In this document: piece by piece, positions 44,906 through 55,682 of the stretch
Layout of the letters: each line of letters starts with the position of its first letter
Position numbering within the stretch: the stretch's first letter is position 1
Source of the DNA: Bemisia tabaci
Taxonomy: Eukaryota; Arthropoda; Insecta; Hemiptera; Aleyrodidae
Direction: 5' to 3'
Length of the DNA stretch: 64,000 nt
Assembly: GCF_918797505.1 (NCBI RefSeq)
Contig: NC_092800.1
Coordinates: forward strand, 44,261,864-44,325,863
Notes under the pieces: model-generated
Databases searched by the model: none
What the model was told of the DNA's origin: nothing
Seen by the model: the letters and a program-made list of their open reading frames with translations, nothing else
Made by a program: the position numbers and the translations under genes

Positions 44906-45339
44906 ATTGTGTGCCGAAATATCCCCTTTTAACTCGTCTCGGAGCCACTAATACCTCTAATAATACCTATCCCACGCAGTCTGAGAGTCGAGGGTGTTCA
45001 TTGAAATGAGATCATCATCATCATTCATGAAAATGAGATAGGTTTACGTTAAAGTCATTCAGGTCATTTATATAACAGTTATATTAAGCAAATTAAGCAA
45101 AAGGATACTATGCGTATAAAGAAAATTTATAAAAACCCTTCCTCAATTATATGAATTTTATATAAACGTTATCTTCTGAAAATATGAATAATTATTTTCA
45201 TGGGCATTTTATATATAAAACTTATATACACGATACATTAACGTTAAGTTAAAAATGGTGCTTATATAACCGGTATTAAAAATTTTTTTTTTTTTTCCCT
45301 TATACGTTTTTGTTTTAAGGAAGGGGAAAGTGATTCATG
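44906..45339. other. No gene seen
   Basis: Noncoding, including an (ATC)n-like patch at 45010-45030. Confidence 0.5.
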
Positions 45340-45667
45340 CTACTAAGGGACCCTTCCTTCACGCTGTATTTCACACAGCGTTAATTCAGAGTCAATTCTG
45401 CCAGAAGAAAGGTAAAAAGTATACACCGGTACAGGTCGCAGAATCGACTTGAAGATTGGTAGAATTTACAATTCATTTACGCTGTGTTTCACATAGCGTT
45501 AATGCAGAGTCAATTTTGCCAGAAGAAAGGTGAACGTTACTAAACACTTGCACAAGTAAACATTCCTCTGACAGAATTGACTAGAAGATTGGTAGAACTT
45601 ACCATTTATTCACGCTGTGTGAAAAATAGCGTGAAAGAATGGTAATTTCCGCCAATCTTTTTTTTCA
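45340..45667. mobile_element. Family A relatives, tandem and decayed
   Basis: Three TTCACGCTGT-TTTCACA-AGCG arm blocks occur in a row with CAATT-TGCCAGAAGAAAGGT between them, ending in GCCAATCTTTTTTTTCA. It looks like two overlapping or partly duplicated copies of the 12365-type element; neither has both clean ends. Confidence 0.65.
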
Positions 45668-45744
45668 TAATGTTTCAGTTGAGGGAAGATTGCAGTGTCT
45701 GTGAGGTTTACATTTTCTTTGCACCAAGTATAACCTTACGTGTG

Positions 45745-45972
45745 GAAGTTTGCTCCAAAAGACACCGTTGTTCTAAATCGGCCTGTTGCAACCTTCAGAT
45801 AGAGCAAAACAGAAGAATTGTTTCTTGAAGTAAATGGCTTTAAAATCACAATGAGAGCATTGGGAAAGTCTGAAATACACTACTTACTTCACAATCTGCC
45901 TAAAAAGTATATGCTTTCTTTATGCATTGCTGTAAAAACGATACTACGGCACAGGTGAACATTTCTAAAGGG
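45745..45972 (-). repeat. Repeat L, inverted copy
   Basis: Reverse complement resembles 46570-46780: TTCACCTGTGCCGTAGTATC, AGATTGTGAAGT, then GGTTGCAACAG. It is diverged. Confidence 0.6.
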
Positions 45973-46261
45973 TATATTCGTTCTATCCAACCCTTGCGCA
46001 ATGAGATGCTATGCAGTATTCAACACGACTGACGCTTCCGCGCGCAAAACGTGCGGAAGTACCATTGTCTTTTAACGCAAGAAATATAAACCCGCCAGTT
46101 GATAAAATCCTATCTCGTCAAGTGTATTTTTGCGGGTTTGCGTCGGCTATGTTGAATATTGTGTGGGATCCTAGTGCGCAAGGGTTAGATGGAGCGATTT
46201 CTTTACACAAATTGATTGCGGTAGGCGCACAAGTCGTAAAGACTGTAACTTGAAAATGTAG

Positions 46262-46545
46262 GCAACGTGTGTTAAAGTCCAGAAAACTGGAAAACTCAAT
46301 ACAGAGGGAAAAAGCTCATTCGAGCAAAATTTTTCCTCAAAGAGATACGCTGTTTGGCTACACTGCACTGATAATGGGTCCAATTAGACCCAAAACGCGT
46401 CTGCAGTTGCCTTCCTGAATGGTCGTAACGAGTGTTACACCGAAGAGCATAGCTCTTTGGGAGAAACTTGTGCTCGAAGGAGCTTTTTCTCACTGTATCG
46501 GGATTTCCAGCTCTCTGGATTTTAACGCACGTTAGCTACGTTTCC
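46262..46545. repeat. Inverted pair framing a unique stretch
   Basis: GGCAACGTGTGTTAAAGTCC at 46261-46280 meets GGATTTTAACGCACGTTAGC at 46517-46536, so 46261-46540 can fold. CTCATTCGAGCA and GTGCTCGAAGGAG also pair. Confidence 0.6.
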
Positions 46546-47046
46546 AACTTACTGGCTCTTCTTCCGAAACGTTCACCTGTGCCGTAGATTCGTTTATGAA
46601 GCGGCAAATCTTGAAAAAAACGCATATTTCTCATGCACATTGTGAAGTTAAGGGTGTATCTCAGACTTGTCCGATACCCTCTTCGTGATTTTTGAGCAAT
46701 TGACAGTAAGAAATGTTTCTTATTTTCGCTCTAGCTGGAGGTTGCAAGAGCCCTATTGTCGTAAACGGACCAACCCCAGCGTTTTTTTTGGATTTTAACA
46801 CACGTTGGCTACATTTCTAACTTACTAACTCCGAGATGTTCACCTGTGCTGTGGTATCGTTTTGGAGCGGCAAATCTTTTAAAAAAACGCATATTTCTCA
46901 CGCAGATTGTGAAGTTAAGGGAGTATCTCAGACTCTTCTAATACCGTCTTCGTGATTTTTGAGCAATTTACGGTAAAAATATATATTTTTTACGCTCTAG
47001 CTGGAGTTTGCAAGAGCCCTTTTCCCGTAAACGGACCAGCGTTGCC
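46517..47046 (+). repeat. Repeat L, two tandem copies of ~273 bp
   Basis: Copies start at 46517 and 46790 with GGATTTTAAC-CACGTT-GCTAC. They share GCGGCAAATCTT, AACGCATATTTCTCA, GATTTTTGAGCAATT and CTCTAGCTGGAG-TTGCAAG. A weaker relative lies at about 58345-58430. Confidence 0.8.
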
Positions 47047-47910
47047 AGCGATGAGTTTCCAGGCTGGTCCATTTCGGCAACGAGTCTCGCCGAGGACCGG
47101 GAAGAGAAACAGGTGTGCACTTAGAGCCGCGCGTTCCCGCCTAAATCACGTTCAAAAACACCCCCTTTCCCAGCCCCCACCCTCCACCCCCCGCTCGAGA
47201 ATCGTATATCCCGGCTCCGCATCCATCCGATGCCCGTATTTCGTCCGATGGTCACAATAAACAGTTTAAGATACTCTCAAGAGCGCCCACCCTGGATGCC
47301 AATTCGCGGGGAATCTAGTCTGATCGTTGGCCCCGGCTCGACATGTGTACAGGGTGTCCCAAAAGATCCCGGATTAATGACGTAAATCGGATCTAAAGAG
47401 GGTGATCTTGGTTTTATACTGAAATTTACATCAGTTCGCATCGATTGAAACCAAAATTATCTCATTTGCTTGAAAAGTGACGATGTTAGGAGGGGCTGAA
47501 TGGAGGGAATAATATGGTTGTTGGATTGCAGCTCAGGAACTTTTGAGACACCCTGTGCTCAAACCTTGAGAGAACTGGCTCGGTGCTTTAAATTTAACAT
47601 CGAACAATGCTCTTGGGGGCTGGATGCCATCAACTCTTTCTTTCTGGCATTGGTATAAATGGACGCATTCTCACAAACTATGGGCCGTATTGAGAGTCGC
47701 TCTTTAATCAGCTTTTTTCCCTCATTGGAGTTCCCTCTCAACGGCTGACCATAAATGACGTCAGGGCTCTAGGGAAGAGAGGTGGAGGTGTGTGTTTAAG
47801 GTGTGCCTGATATATATTTGAAAAAAACGCTTTCCAGCCACAGTGGAAACGAGAGGTAGATTTCGACTAATCGTTTCTGTGAAAACAATTGCGCCTAATG
47901 AGCCTGACAG
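47047..47910. other. No gene seen
   Basis: Includes a GC-rich patch at 47050-47240 and otherwise mixed sequence. TGTACAGGGTGTCCCAAAAG at 47346-47365 and the ACACCCTGTGCTC near 47550 are phrases common at ends of insect repeats, so a ~200-bp element may lie between them. Confidence 0.45.
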
Positions 47911-48519
47911 GTCGGAAAATCGTCCCCCTCGAACTTGAGATTTTTCGGATAAGGGGTGGTCTTAGAGGGTAGGTGAAGATAGGTTGTTTTGAAGGCCACG
48001 ATGAGACGAGTTTTTTGACGTATCACCGACTAAGATCGGACGAGTTTGAAAAATCATCCCCCTTTGGACTTGAGATTTTCCGGATAAGGGGTGGTTTTAG
48101 AGGGTAGGTGAATATAGGTTGTTTTGAAGGCCACGACGAGACGAGTTTTTTGACGTATCACCGACTAAGATCGGACGAGTTTGAAAAATCATCCGGACGA
48201 TTGAAAAATCATCCCCCATTAGATTTGAGATTTTCCGGATAAGGGGTGGTTTTAGAGGGTAGGTGAATATAGGTTGTTTTGAAGGCCACGACGAGACGAG
48301 TTTTTTGACGTATCACCGACTAAGATCGGACGAGTTTGAAAAATCATCCCCCTTTGGACTTGAGATTTTCCGGATAAGGGGTGGTTTTAGAGGGTAGATG
48401 AATATAGGTTGTTTTGAAGGCCACGATGAGACGAGTTTTTTGACGTATCACCGACTAAGATCGGACGAGTTTGAAAAATCATCCCCTTTTGGACTTGAGA
48501 TTTTCCGGATAAGGGGTGG
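47911..48519. repeat. Tandem satellite, ~136-bp period, about 4.4 copies
   Basis: CTTGAGATTTTCCGGATAAG recurs at about 47934, 48069, 48223, 48359 and 48494. Spacings are 135, 154, 136 and 135; the long one has an extra GGACGATTGAAAAATCATCC. Each unit also contains GTTGTTTTGAAGGCCACGA and TTTTTTGACGTATCACCGAC. Copies are very similar, suggesting recent expansion. No frame stays open through it. Confidence 0.9.
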
Positions 48520-49856
48520 ATCGATTTTCACGAAAAAGGAAACTTGATCTAGACCTCATAGCAGTGAAGAACCATGCTTAGTTTCGTTTTGATCGTATGG
48601 ATAGTTCCGGGAAAAAAACGGTCGCAAAGGTTCGTTAGATCCCAGTTATATATATATAAATAGTTAGTTAGTTAATTTTATTTAACGACGATCAGCATCT
48701 AGGCTATTTACGTCGGGGACTAGGCAATTTTAAATTGAAATTATATAAATATATAAATATATATATATATCGTACTTTTTTTATGACCTACATTTTTCAA
48801 CTCAGGGCTTCAGGATCGATGCTCTTTGAGCGAAAATTCCCGAAAATTACGATGTCGTACCGTCTGCAATAGGTAGATATTTCTTCGAAATCTACCTAAA
48901 AAGGGTCAAGCCAAGTATTGCCAAAAATTTGCAAGGTTGAAAATTGAAAGTGAACCTGCACTGTAAGTAAAGCAGTATAAGTAAAACATGAGCGAATGGA
49001 GATCAGTTATCCGGCCTCTCTTTCAAAAAGGTGATCTCAACTGGGCAACCTTGACTCAAATCATTTCAAGGCTATTCTTTGCCTCAACAAAGAGGGAATT
49101 TTTTTTAAATAGAAAAAAATACATTAAAATTGACTAATATATATACAAAAAATGTAAAGTTGGCCGAAGCTTTCCTAAAATATGCCAAACATCCATTAGA
49201 AGTCAATATTATTACCTTCCATACCTCTCCTCAGAATGGCTATCCAAATTTGGCAACCCAGATTTCAATAAACTTAAAGGAGATTTTTGGCCCCAAAAGG
49301 GGAGAGGAGTTTGCAATGTCTACCTCGCTTTCAAAGCTACACGCCGCCGACACGCTTCAAGTGCGGAAACTTTTGATAGCATACGAGGTGGATTGCCATA
49401 ATGTGCTATAAAGTCCACCCTGCCAACCCGTGCCTCATTAGAAATTGCTCAATATTTATTCAATTTGGCAAACCGGCTCCAGTGCATCTTTCGCACAAGT
49501 TTTGATGCACATGTTCGAATGAAATGAAGCAGGGATGCGGAGGAGAGGTTGGGGCTAAGTTTTATCAAATATTTTAATGGTATCTGTTGAATGGTAATGC
49601 TAATTTATATCGGTGTGGGTGGGGAGTTACGAGGGGCTGAAAGATTCGGGCGCGAGGGGAAAGGGGAGTCTTAAATCGAGATTTGTTGCGAGACGCGGTT
49701 TGGAGCCGAGTCTCCAGTAACAATTCGTAGATAAACTTGGGTGTTTGCTCTTGCAGTGTGTTGCGGGGTTGCCTAACCTCTCTTTGAAGGCGCCTTACGA
49801 GTCAATTGAGACAGGGTTTACGACAACTTGAAAATTCCTTGAATATACTTTAAGTC
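48520..49856. other. No gene; short (TA)n tracts
   Basis: TATATATATA-type tracts near 48645 and 48755 bracket a phrase TTTATTTAACGACGATCAGC. The 93-codon frame at 49130-49411 has no domain. Confidence 0.5.
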
Positions 49857-50815
49857 TTAGTCTCTTCGTAAGTCTCTCCCAGGAATTTCTGCCGACCTCC
49901 TCCAGAAATCCATCTCCGCTGCTCTTACCATACCCTGTGTCCGTTCCTTCAGCTGCCAAACTTCACATCCATATGTAAGACTGCAACTTCGTAAAGTCTC
50001 CTCTTGTTCTCTCTGGATATTCGCTGATCCCAGAGGATTCCATTGAACATCGCTATAACCTCCCTCTTTAGCATGTTTCATACCTTGGTAACTTGATCGG
50101 TTTTTTAAACTGGGTCAACCGCATCCCCAAACACTTATAATCCGCGTAACCTTTGATCTGTTGCCCATCTTCCAACCCAATGCTCTGCTGATCACCTCCT
50201 AAAGTCAGTTTCTCAGCTTCGGATCCACTGACTTTCAAACCCCTCCTTCGATACTCCTTTACCAACTTGCGTATCATATACTCGGCGTCATCTTGATCCT
50301 GTGCAATCACTACTTGGTCATCAGCAAAGCAAAGAGTAAACGAAGTTTCATAGTCACCCAAGGGTACAGGAACACCCATCTCAGCACATTTGGACGTATC
50401 TCTGCCAAACGGAACCTTGTGCATTATGACGCGACCCCTGTTGTGGATAAATTTCTTATGGGTCTCAGGGCTCATGTCATAATGCACATAGTTCTGTTTG
50501 GCAGAAATACGTCAATTTTCTCTTCCATTCTTATAGTACATACTCAAGATATAAATTTTAAATAATGTCGGTGACAAACCACATACCTGTTTTAAACCCT
50601 TCGTAGCATAAAAACCCATAACAATTCCAGTCTTCCCACAGTTTCACCAAAGATACACTGTCACTGAGATACCCAAAAATTAAAAGCAGCTCTCAAGCTA
50701 CGACAATTTTATTTTTAATGACCCGGACCTTAACGAACAGGTGATCTTTTAAATACCTGCCCGCTCTGAAACCGACCTGCTCCTCTGCTTCGCGATCTTG
50801 CCATGCGAGAGATGA
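49857..50815 (-). pseudogene. Decayed non-LTR (LINE) reverse transcriptase fragment
   Basis: On the minus strand, from about 50810 down: EEQVGFRAGR; then, in another frame, GLKQVCGLSPTLFKIYI; then CAEMGVP, the catalytic-type FADD in TLCFADDQVVIAQ; then GLKVSGSEAEKLTLGG and the post-RT LTYGCEVWQL...AAEMDFWRR. These are successive pieces of a LINE reverse transcriptase (copies DNA from its own RNA at the target). At least two frame changes and the inserted palindrome at 50392-50514 break it; no endonuclease domain is seen. The clade is not certain (RTE/Jockey-like). Confidence 0.85.
50392..50514. mobile_element. Family C palindrome inside the LINE, ATTT duplication
   Basis: GGACGTATCTCTGCC...GGCAGAAATACGTCA, 123 bp. 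Flanked by ATTT at 50388-50391 and 50515-50518. Removing the element and one ATTT rejoins the RT reading frame across the site, direct evidence for a 4-bp target duplication. Confidence 0.92.
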
Positions 50816-52034
50816 AGTTGTATCTTAATTACCTTAAAATTTCATCAAAATCGTAAAAAAAAAATTTCCACACTTTTTGTTTTCGCAAGAGCAAGCCCAT
50901 ATAATCCCTTTTAAGGATCTATTTCAGAAGTCATTGTTTTGAATGTTACTTGAAATTTTCCGTTTTAGGGGGTGCGGTGCTGAGAATTCTCTCACATCTC
51001 TTTTAATCACAATGTGAAACATTTTGAACCTCCATAGGAAAGAGAAACCAAGAAATACGATATTAGACGAATTTTAGCGAATGGATTTGGTTGAAGTTCT
51101 CAACTCTTTGCCATCCTCCGTTACAACAAAACGAAATTCCCGCCGGGCGATTGTGCGCCTACAATATTCGGTTTGTATGCTGGCAGCAATGATGACTACA
51201 TCCGAAATTATCGACTCACCTCCCGAGTTGGGTTGAAAGGTGGATGGATGCAAACTTGGAGCAAAATTCATTTAGCAACTGTGTTTACTTCTTGACTGCA
51301 ACAGAGCGTTTTTCTACTTTGGTTGGCAACCCTGCTGATTTGGTAAAAAAAAAACCCGACCAACTCCTCTCGCCAAAATTTGCCTACTATGACTATGACT
51401 ATGACTATGACTAGTGAACCAATCAGACAGCGGCGCAGTTGCGGCAAAAGCACCCCTACGCAGATACTATAATAGTTTCTCTTAGAACGCAATAAAGTTC
51501 TTATTCGGAGGGATTTAACAGTCGCGGAGCTGTAGGAAAACAGGGATCGTAATCAATTTCCATGGAGTTAGAGCGCCCTATGTTGGCACGTCAAATCATT
51601 AAGAAGGAGGAATCCACCTTAAGCTCGATTGGCTTATCACCGACCAGACGGAAGTGCTGGGAAAGTTCCCGGGAAGTTTCGCCGAGTCATGCCTGAGAGC
51701 TCCACGGTGCTCGCCGGAGAGGCGGGGGAGGGGGCGGGGGTGGGGAGGAGGACATCCTGCGAGCTTACGAGATTGATACATAATTCACGGGTTTGACGCT
51801 CGGGTCAACTTTTTGGCTTGGCGCCTAATTTGAGCCGTGTTTGGTTAAACGACCCGGGAGTCTCGTCTGTGCCCGACAGGTAGATCGATGGTGTCGTTCG
51901 GCACGCCTCGACCGCTCCCCGAATTCCATCGCTCAACAATTGGTTCCCGTTGATTATCCAGACAGAATACTCAACGTATCTTCTTACGTACAACTTTTTA
52001 TGGAGCAGCCGCAGACAATCGTAACATGAAGGAA
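50816..52034. other. No gene; small microsatellite at 51384-51412
   Basis: Hexamer (CTATGA)n, about 4.5 units, at 51384-51412; a G-rich patch at 51720-51750. Frames around it lack domains. Confidence 0.55.
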
Positions 52035-52319
52035 AACAAGGGGGAGAAACTGTAAATATGGCTAAAAATACAACACTAAAAACCTAAGACACTTCGACTC
52101 AAAACTGAGTCATTTTCAGTCGGAAAATAAATTAAAAGTTTAAAAATATCGATGAAAAACCCCGAGACCTACATGTTAGTACTTGGTCTTGGGGTTTTTC
52201 ATCGATATTTTATAATTGTTAATTTATTTTCCGACTGAAAATGACTCAGTTTTGAGTCGAAATGTCTCGATTTTTTAGTGTTGTAATTTTAGCATTGTTT
52301 CCCATTCTCTCCCCTTGTT
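52035..52319. mobile_element. 285-bp hairpin element
   Basis: Left arm AACAAGGGGGAGAAACTG, TACAACACTAAAAA, CGACTCAAAACTGAGTCA, AAAATATCGATGAAAAACCC; each meets its complement on the right arm. The loop lies near 52175. A family of two TGACTCAGTTTTGAGTCG-type inner palindromes is nested in the arms. No second copy in the window. Confidence 0.8.
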
Positions 52320-53182
52320 TTTTTCATGGTACGCATTATGCATCTTCTCACTGCGGTGTCAGAGTTTTTAAGAGGCTCTACATAGTTATAATCCCTACAT
52401 GGTGTAAAAGGAAGTTTCGGAGGTCAATCCTGAGATTTGCCTGGTGATCAAGCAGTGTTCAAGTGTTAAGCACATTTTAGCAAACCCAACTTGATTTGCA
52501 AAAACTCGCCTGGTAAAGAGCCTACGCCGACATTCTTTAGACATCATTTGGTAAATCTTACGCTTGGCAAGTTGCTCATCAATCGTCATTTTTCAAAAAA
52601 GGAACTTTTGCCTCGTATAATTACATTGCTTGGATTTTCAGTGCCATATCTATAAAATGAATTGTTTTAGAGTGTGGTTTATTTTATTTTTAACGAGTTT
52701 ATAAAGTCTGTATACATCGAAGGGGGAAAGAAGTTTCGTAAACCCAACTTTAGTCATTTACCGAACGAAGATCAATCAAAATGAAGATCAAATTTCTTTT
52801 GACAAAAAATTTGAGTTAAAACTCAAAAATATATGAATGATAGTCTATAATATTTGGAGTCCATTTTTGAATTTTTTCTACATATTCGCGTGTTTTCCCT
52901 GAGTTTTCAACGAAGGAACATGCTTTGTAATGATTTGATGCTCATTTCACTAAGCCTCTTCTAAAGAGACAATTGCCGTCCAGATTGAAATTGAAGACGC
53001 TGCATGAACAACTATTTTAACTCCACGATGATGCTGATTGCATATTCTAAAAATCGAAGGCGTTTGAATTTTATATCGAGAGCGCTTAACGTAAAGAGTC
53101 CTTAAGTATGATATTTAGACTCTCAATGGACCGCTGCACAAGACTACCTACATTACCATGTTTGTGCCGGTCCCCGATATCA
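52320..53182. other. No gene seen
   Basis: AT-rich end of the intron, before the family K element. Confidence 0.5.
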
Positions 53183-53430
53183 TCACCTTCCGGCCAAAGT
53201 ATCACAAGCACCATACAAAATTTCGAAATTTTCGCCGCCATTTTATTCCTTTACACAGAATCTGTTGGTTGAATCTGTTTGAGAATTTCACTGAATTTTT
53301 TTGTGCTATCGACAAAATTCAGTGAAATTTTTGAACAGCTTCGTCGATCAATTTCTCTGTAAAAAAGTAAAATGGCGTCGGAAGTTTTTAAACGTCGAAT
53401 GGCGCTTGTGATACTTCGGCCGGAAGGTGA
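53183..53430. mobile_element. Family K MITE (248 bp), intact
   Basis: TCACCTTCCGGCCAAAGTAT and GTGATACTTCGGCCGGAAGGTGA (ends only). Internal AAATTCAGTGAAATTTTTGA pairs with the other arm. It shows the uninterrupted form of 38312-39212. It lies about 190 bp before the second exon, next to the acceptor. Confidence 0.87.
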
Positions 53431-53622
53431 CGAATTATGCTCTCCAGTTTTAGGACTTTCTTGGGGCTTTGAGGGTTCGATGAAAACGAAATTGCGAAGA
53501 ATTAGCATTTTCGAGGTAAAAATGAAAGATACCCCAAGGCGTCCATTATAAACGTACATCCAATCAAAATTTTTCCACTTACGGCGCTTCAATTCCCTTA
53601 AATTATGTTCTGTTTGTTACAG

Positions 53623-53831
53623 TTATGACGTGCGCGGAGGACAGTACCTGAAGCCGAAATCCTGGTCGGCATCTCCGGATTTTTACCGGCGCGTGAAATT
53701 CCGACCGGAGGCTGTTCCGGCACATCTGATCCTGGACAAACTCACCGTTCGAGACGAGGGCCTCTATAAATGCAGGGTTGACTTCAGCAATTCGCCGACC
53801 AGAAACTCCAAAGTCAACCTTACTATCATTG
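53623..53831 (+). CDS. Sidestep-family Ig domain, second exon in window (partial gene)
   Basis: Completes the V-type Ig domain begun at 15611. The first base finishes an Asn codon, then 69 residues follow: YDVRGGQYLKPKSW, a strand with YRRVKFRPEA, LILDKLTVRDEG, and LYKCRVDF with the second Ig cysteine. The end is NSPTRNSKVNLTII, a hallmark of Sidestep proteins (CRVDF-x-NSPTRN-x-x-x-NLT). The acceptor TTGTTACAG ends at 53622 and the donor GTGAGT starts at 53832; the exon leaves in phase 1. With the upstream exon the Ig module is phase 1-1, so it can be exchanged as a unit. A possible N-glycosylation site is NLT. Next Ig exons were not found before 64000. An internal ATG frame is not a start. 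The product is presumably a type I membrane protein of nerve or muscle; that is inferred from the family. Confidence 0.9.
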
Positions 53832-54163
53832 GTGAGTCTTTAACACTTAATTGAGAAGATGACTGCGTTTGTCATTTGCTGTGAGTCTAGCAGAAAATAA
53901 ACTACCGAAATCAACCAGAATTTCTTAGTTCTTAGTACAACCAGAACTCTAGCCAAAGAAATCAGAACTCGACGAAAAGGGCTCTCCTCAGTTGATGTTT
54001 AAAAATGTAATTTTACAATTACACATAATAGGAAAGAAAAATGTTTGTAAAAGATGAAAATTAAACTGAATATTCTCATAAGTTCACGGTATCCATAGAG
54101 AAACATCTCAAATTTATAATTCAGTGATTGCCTCACAAAAAACGGAGGTGAAAGGAGGTAGAT
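53832..54163 (+). other. Start of the next intron; no gene seen
   Basis: AT-rich noncoding sequence following the GTGAGT donor. Confidence 0.6.
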
Positions 54164-54411
54164 CTACCGTGCTAAGCAAGAACGCCGTAAATCCATCAAG
54201 ATTTCCCCGCATTTTGTGGAACTTAACACTTAAACAAAAAATAAAAACTGTTTTGCCCATACATCTCAAATTTTCAGGTTAAGTTCTTGATAGTGTTTGG
54301 AAAAGAATTCAGTAAAAACATTGTCTCAAGGTACACAAGATTTTCTGCTACGATATATTGTTTCCAAAAAAATTAAAATGGCGTTTATGGCGTTTTTGCG
54401 TCGCACGCAGG
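54164..54411. mobile_element. Family B MITE, badly decayed
   Basis: Left end CTACCGTGCTAAGCAAGAAC with CGCCGTAAATCC is clear; the right end has GGCGTTTTTGCGTCGC only. Confidence 0.5.
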
Positions 54412-55682
54412 ATAATAGACTAAAAGGAGGCAAAAGGAGGTAAGTAATAGACCAACTAATAGCAACCCATGAGAGGCCCTATAGTTAGTCCATCATTATC
54501 TTTCTTAGTCTATAAGAACCACCCACTTGAACCAATGGGATTGCCCCATACTCCTTATGCCCTCCTCGTCTATCGCTTCGGCTCAAAGAAACCTCGGCAA
54601 CGTGCCAACGTCCCCGGTCTCATACGACGTTTCTCTCTCGGCAGAAACTCCACTCGAAAATCTTGTTACGGAAGTCGGTGCGTTCTAGCGATTCGCGTCG
54701 GCCGCCTTCAAAGCTCGGATCAAGTGCGCAAGCATTAATTGGAGATTTCACCCCTCCCCCCTTCCTCCCGCCCGCCACTTACTCGTTGATTTAATTACAG
54801 TTCTGATTGTTTGTTTTCCAATTACGAGCGGAGCTCACTCGATTAGCGGGATCCGGGTCGGGCGGCGTGGAGGCGGACGCGAAGAGGTGTAGGCCTCCGC
54901 GGAGGTTCCCGGCTCCTGGTCCCGGCTCGCGAGGTATTCTTTTATTTCATTACCGGTCCCGGAGCTACGATCCGATCTCCCCGGCCCGAGTTTCGCTTAC
55001 GCCACGCTTCATTTGCTTGGTCCGTCATTACGCCTTGTTAAGTTCCGGCCGGGCCCCCGCCAGAAGGAACCGTTTGTTTCCGTTCTGTCTTGTCCCGAGG
55101 AAATTAGCTCCAGTTCCGAGTCAGTTTCAGCTTTCCGGGAAAAACCCGACGCGTTGCCGGGTCTGGGGAAAAAAATTTAGGTTTTTAGGATGGTGTGCAG
55201 GGCCAATAATGACCGGAAATCCCCGGGATTCATCAGGAGATGAAAAAATCTAGGGAAAAATCAGGAAATCTGTTCCTGAAACCGGGAGTCTTTTCCTCTG
55301 CCGCCTAAAGATCATTTATTTTGTTTTCAAAGTTTGTGGAAGTTTTAAATTAAGTGCCTGTTGTTATTCAAGTTTATGTTATTTGACCGGAGCTGCCGTT
55401 ATTGAAATCCTAAATGATAAATTGAATTTTTAAATAATTGTAATAAGAAAGAAGCTTTCATCGACCAGCTGATATATAACATTAAGAACTCTTTTGGAAT
55501 TAAAAATTTGAATGTACTCTACAAAGTTGGCGGAAAAATGAAATTAAAATTGATAGTGTTTATAAAGGAAATCCTGGGAAAGTATGAGAAAACTTTGGTC
55601 TCTGTGGGAACCCCTATTTCTTGGTCGAATGCGGTAAGTAAAAGTACAAAGAACAAATGGGTTAAACACACCAGTTAAATAG
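54412..55682. other. GC-rich island then AT-rich noncoding
   Basis: 54540-55150 is CG-rich without a repeat partner. A 148-codon plus-strand frame (54807-55253) spans it, but it shows no Ig or membrane features and no splice frame agreement. Possible regulatory sequence, not a gene. Confidence 0.5.

Larger units (their letters stand above)
15744..53622 (+). other. ~37.9-kb phase-2 intron inside one Ig domain
   Basis: Bounded by a GTGAGT donor at 15744 and a TTCTGTTTGTTACAG acceptor ending at 53622. Removing it joins codon AA|T (Asn) in frame. It separates the first cysteine and tryptophan of the Ig fold from the second cysteine. It is packed with MITEs, tandem arrays and a LINE fragment. A skipped exon between the two cannot be strictly excluded, but the joined domain already has the normal V-set length. 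Confidence 0.8.

Noticed and set aside
44495..44951. Two AT-rich frames resembling mitochondrial proteins
   Set aside because: Only Phe/Ile/Asn/Lys/Tyr from an almost pure A/T block; no mitochondrial gene motif.
47911..48519. CRISPR array
   Set aside because: The whole 136-bp unit is repeated without unique spacers, and the sequence is eukaryotic; it is a tandem satellite.
50293..50565. 90-codon plus-strand frame
   Set aside because: Antisense to the LINE reverse transcriptase and crossing the family C palindrome.
54807..55253. 148-codon frame soon after the second Ig exon, possible next exon
   Set aside because: Arg/Pro/Ser-rich, with none of the Ig2 cysteine and tryptophan pattern expected next in a Sidestep protein; frame and splice sites do not match the phase-1 donor.
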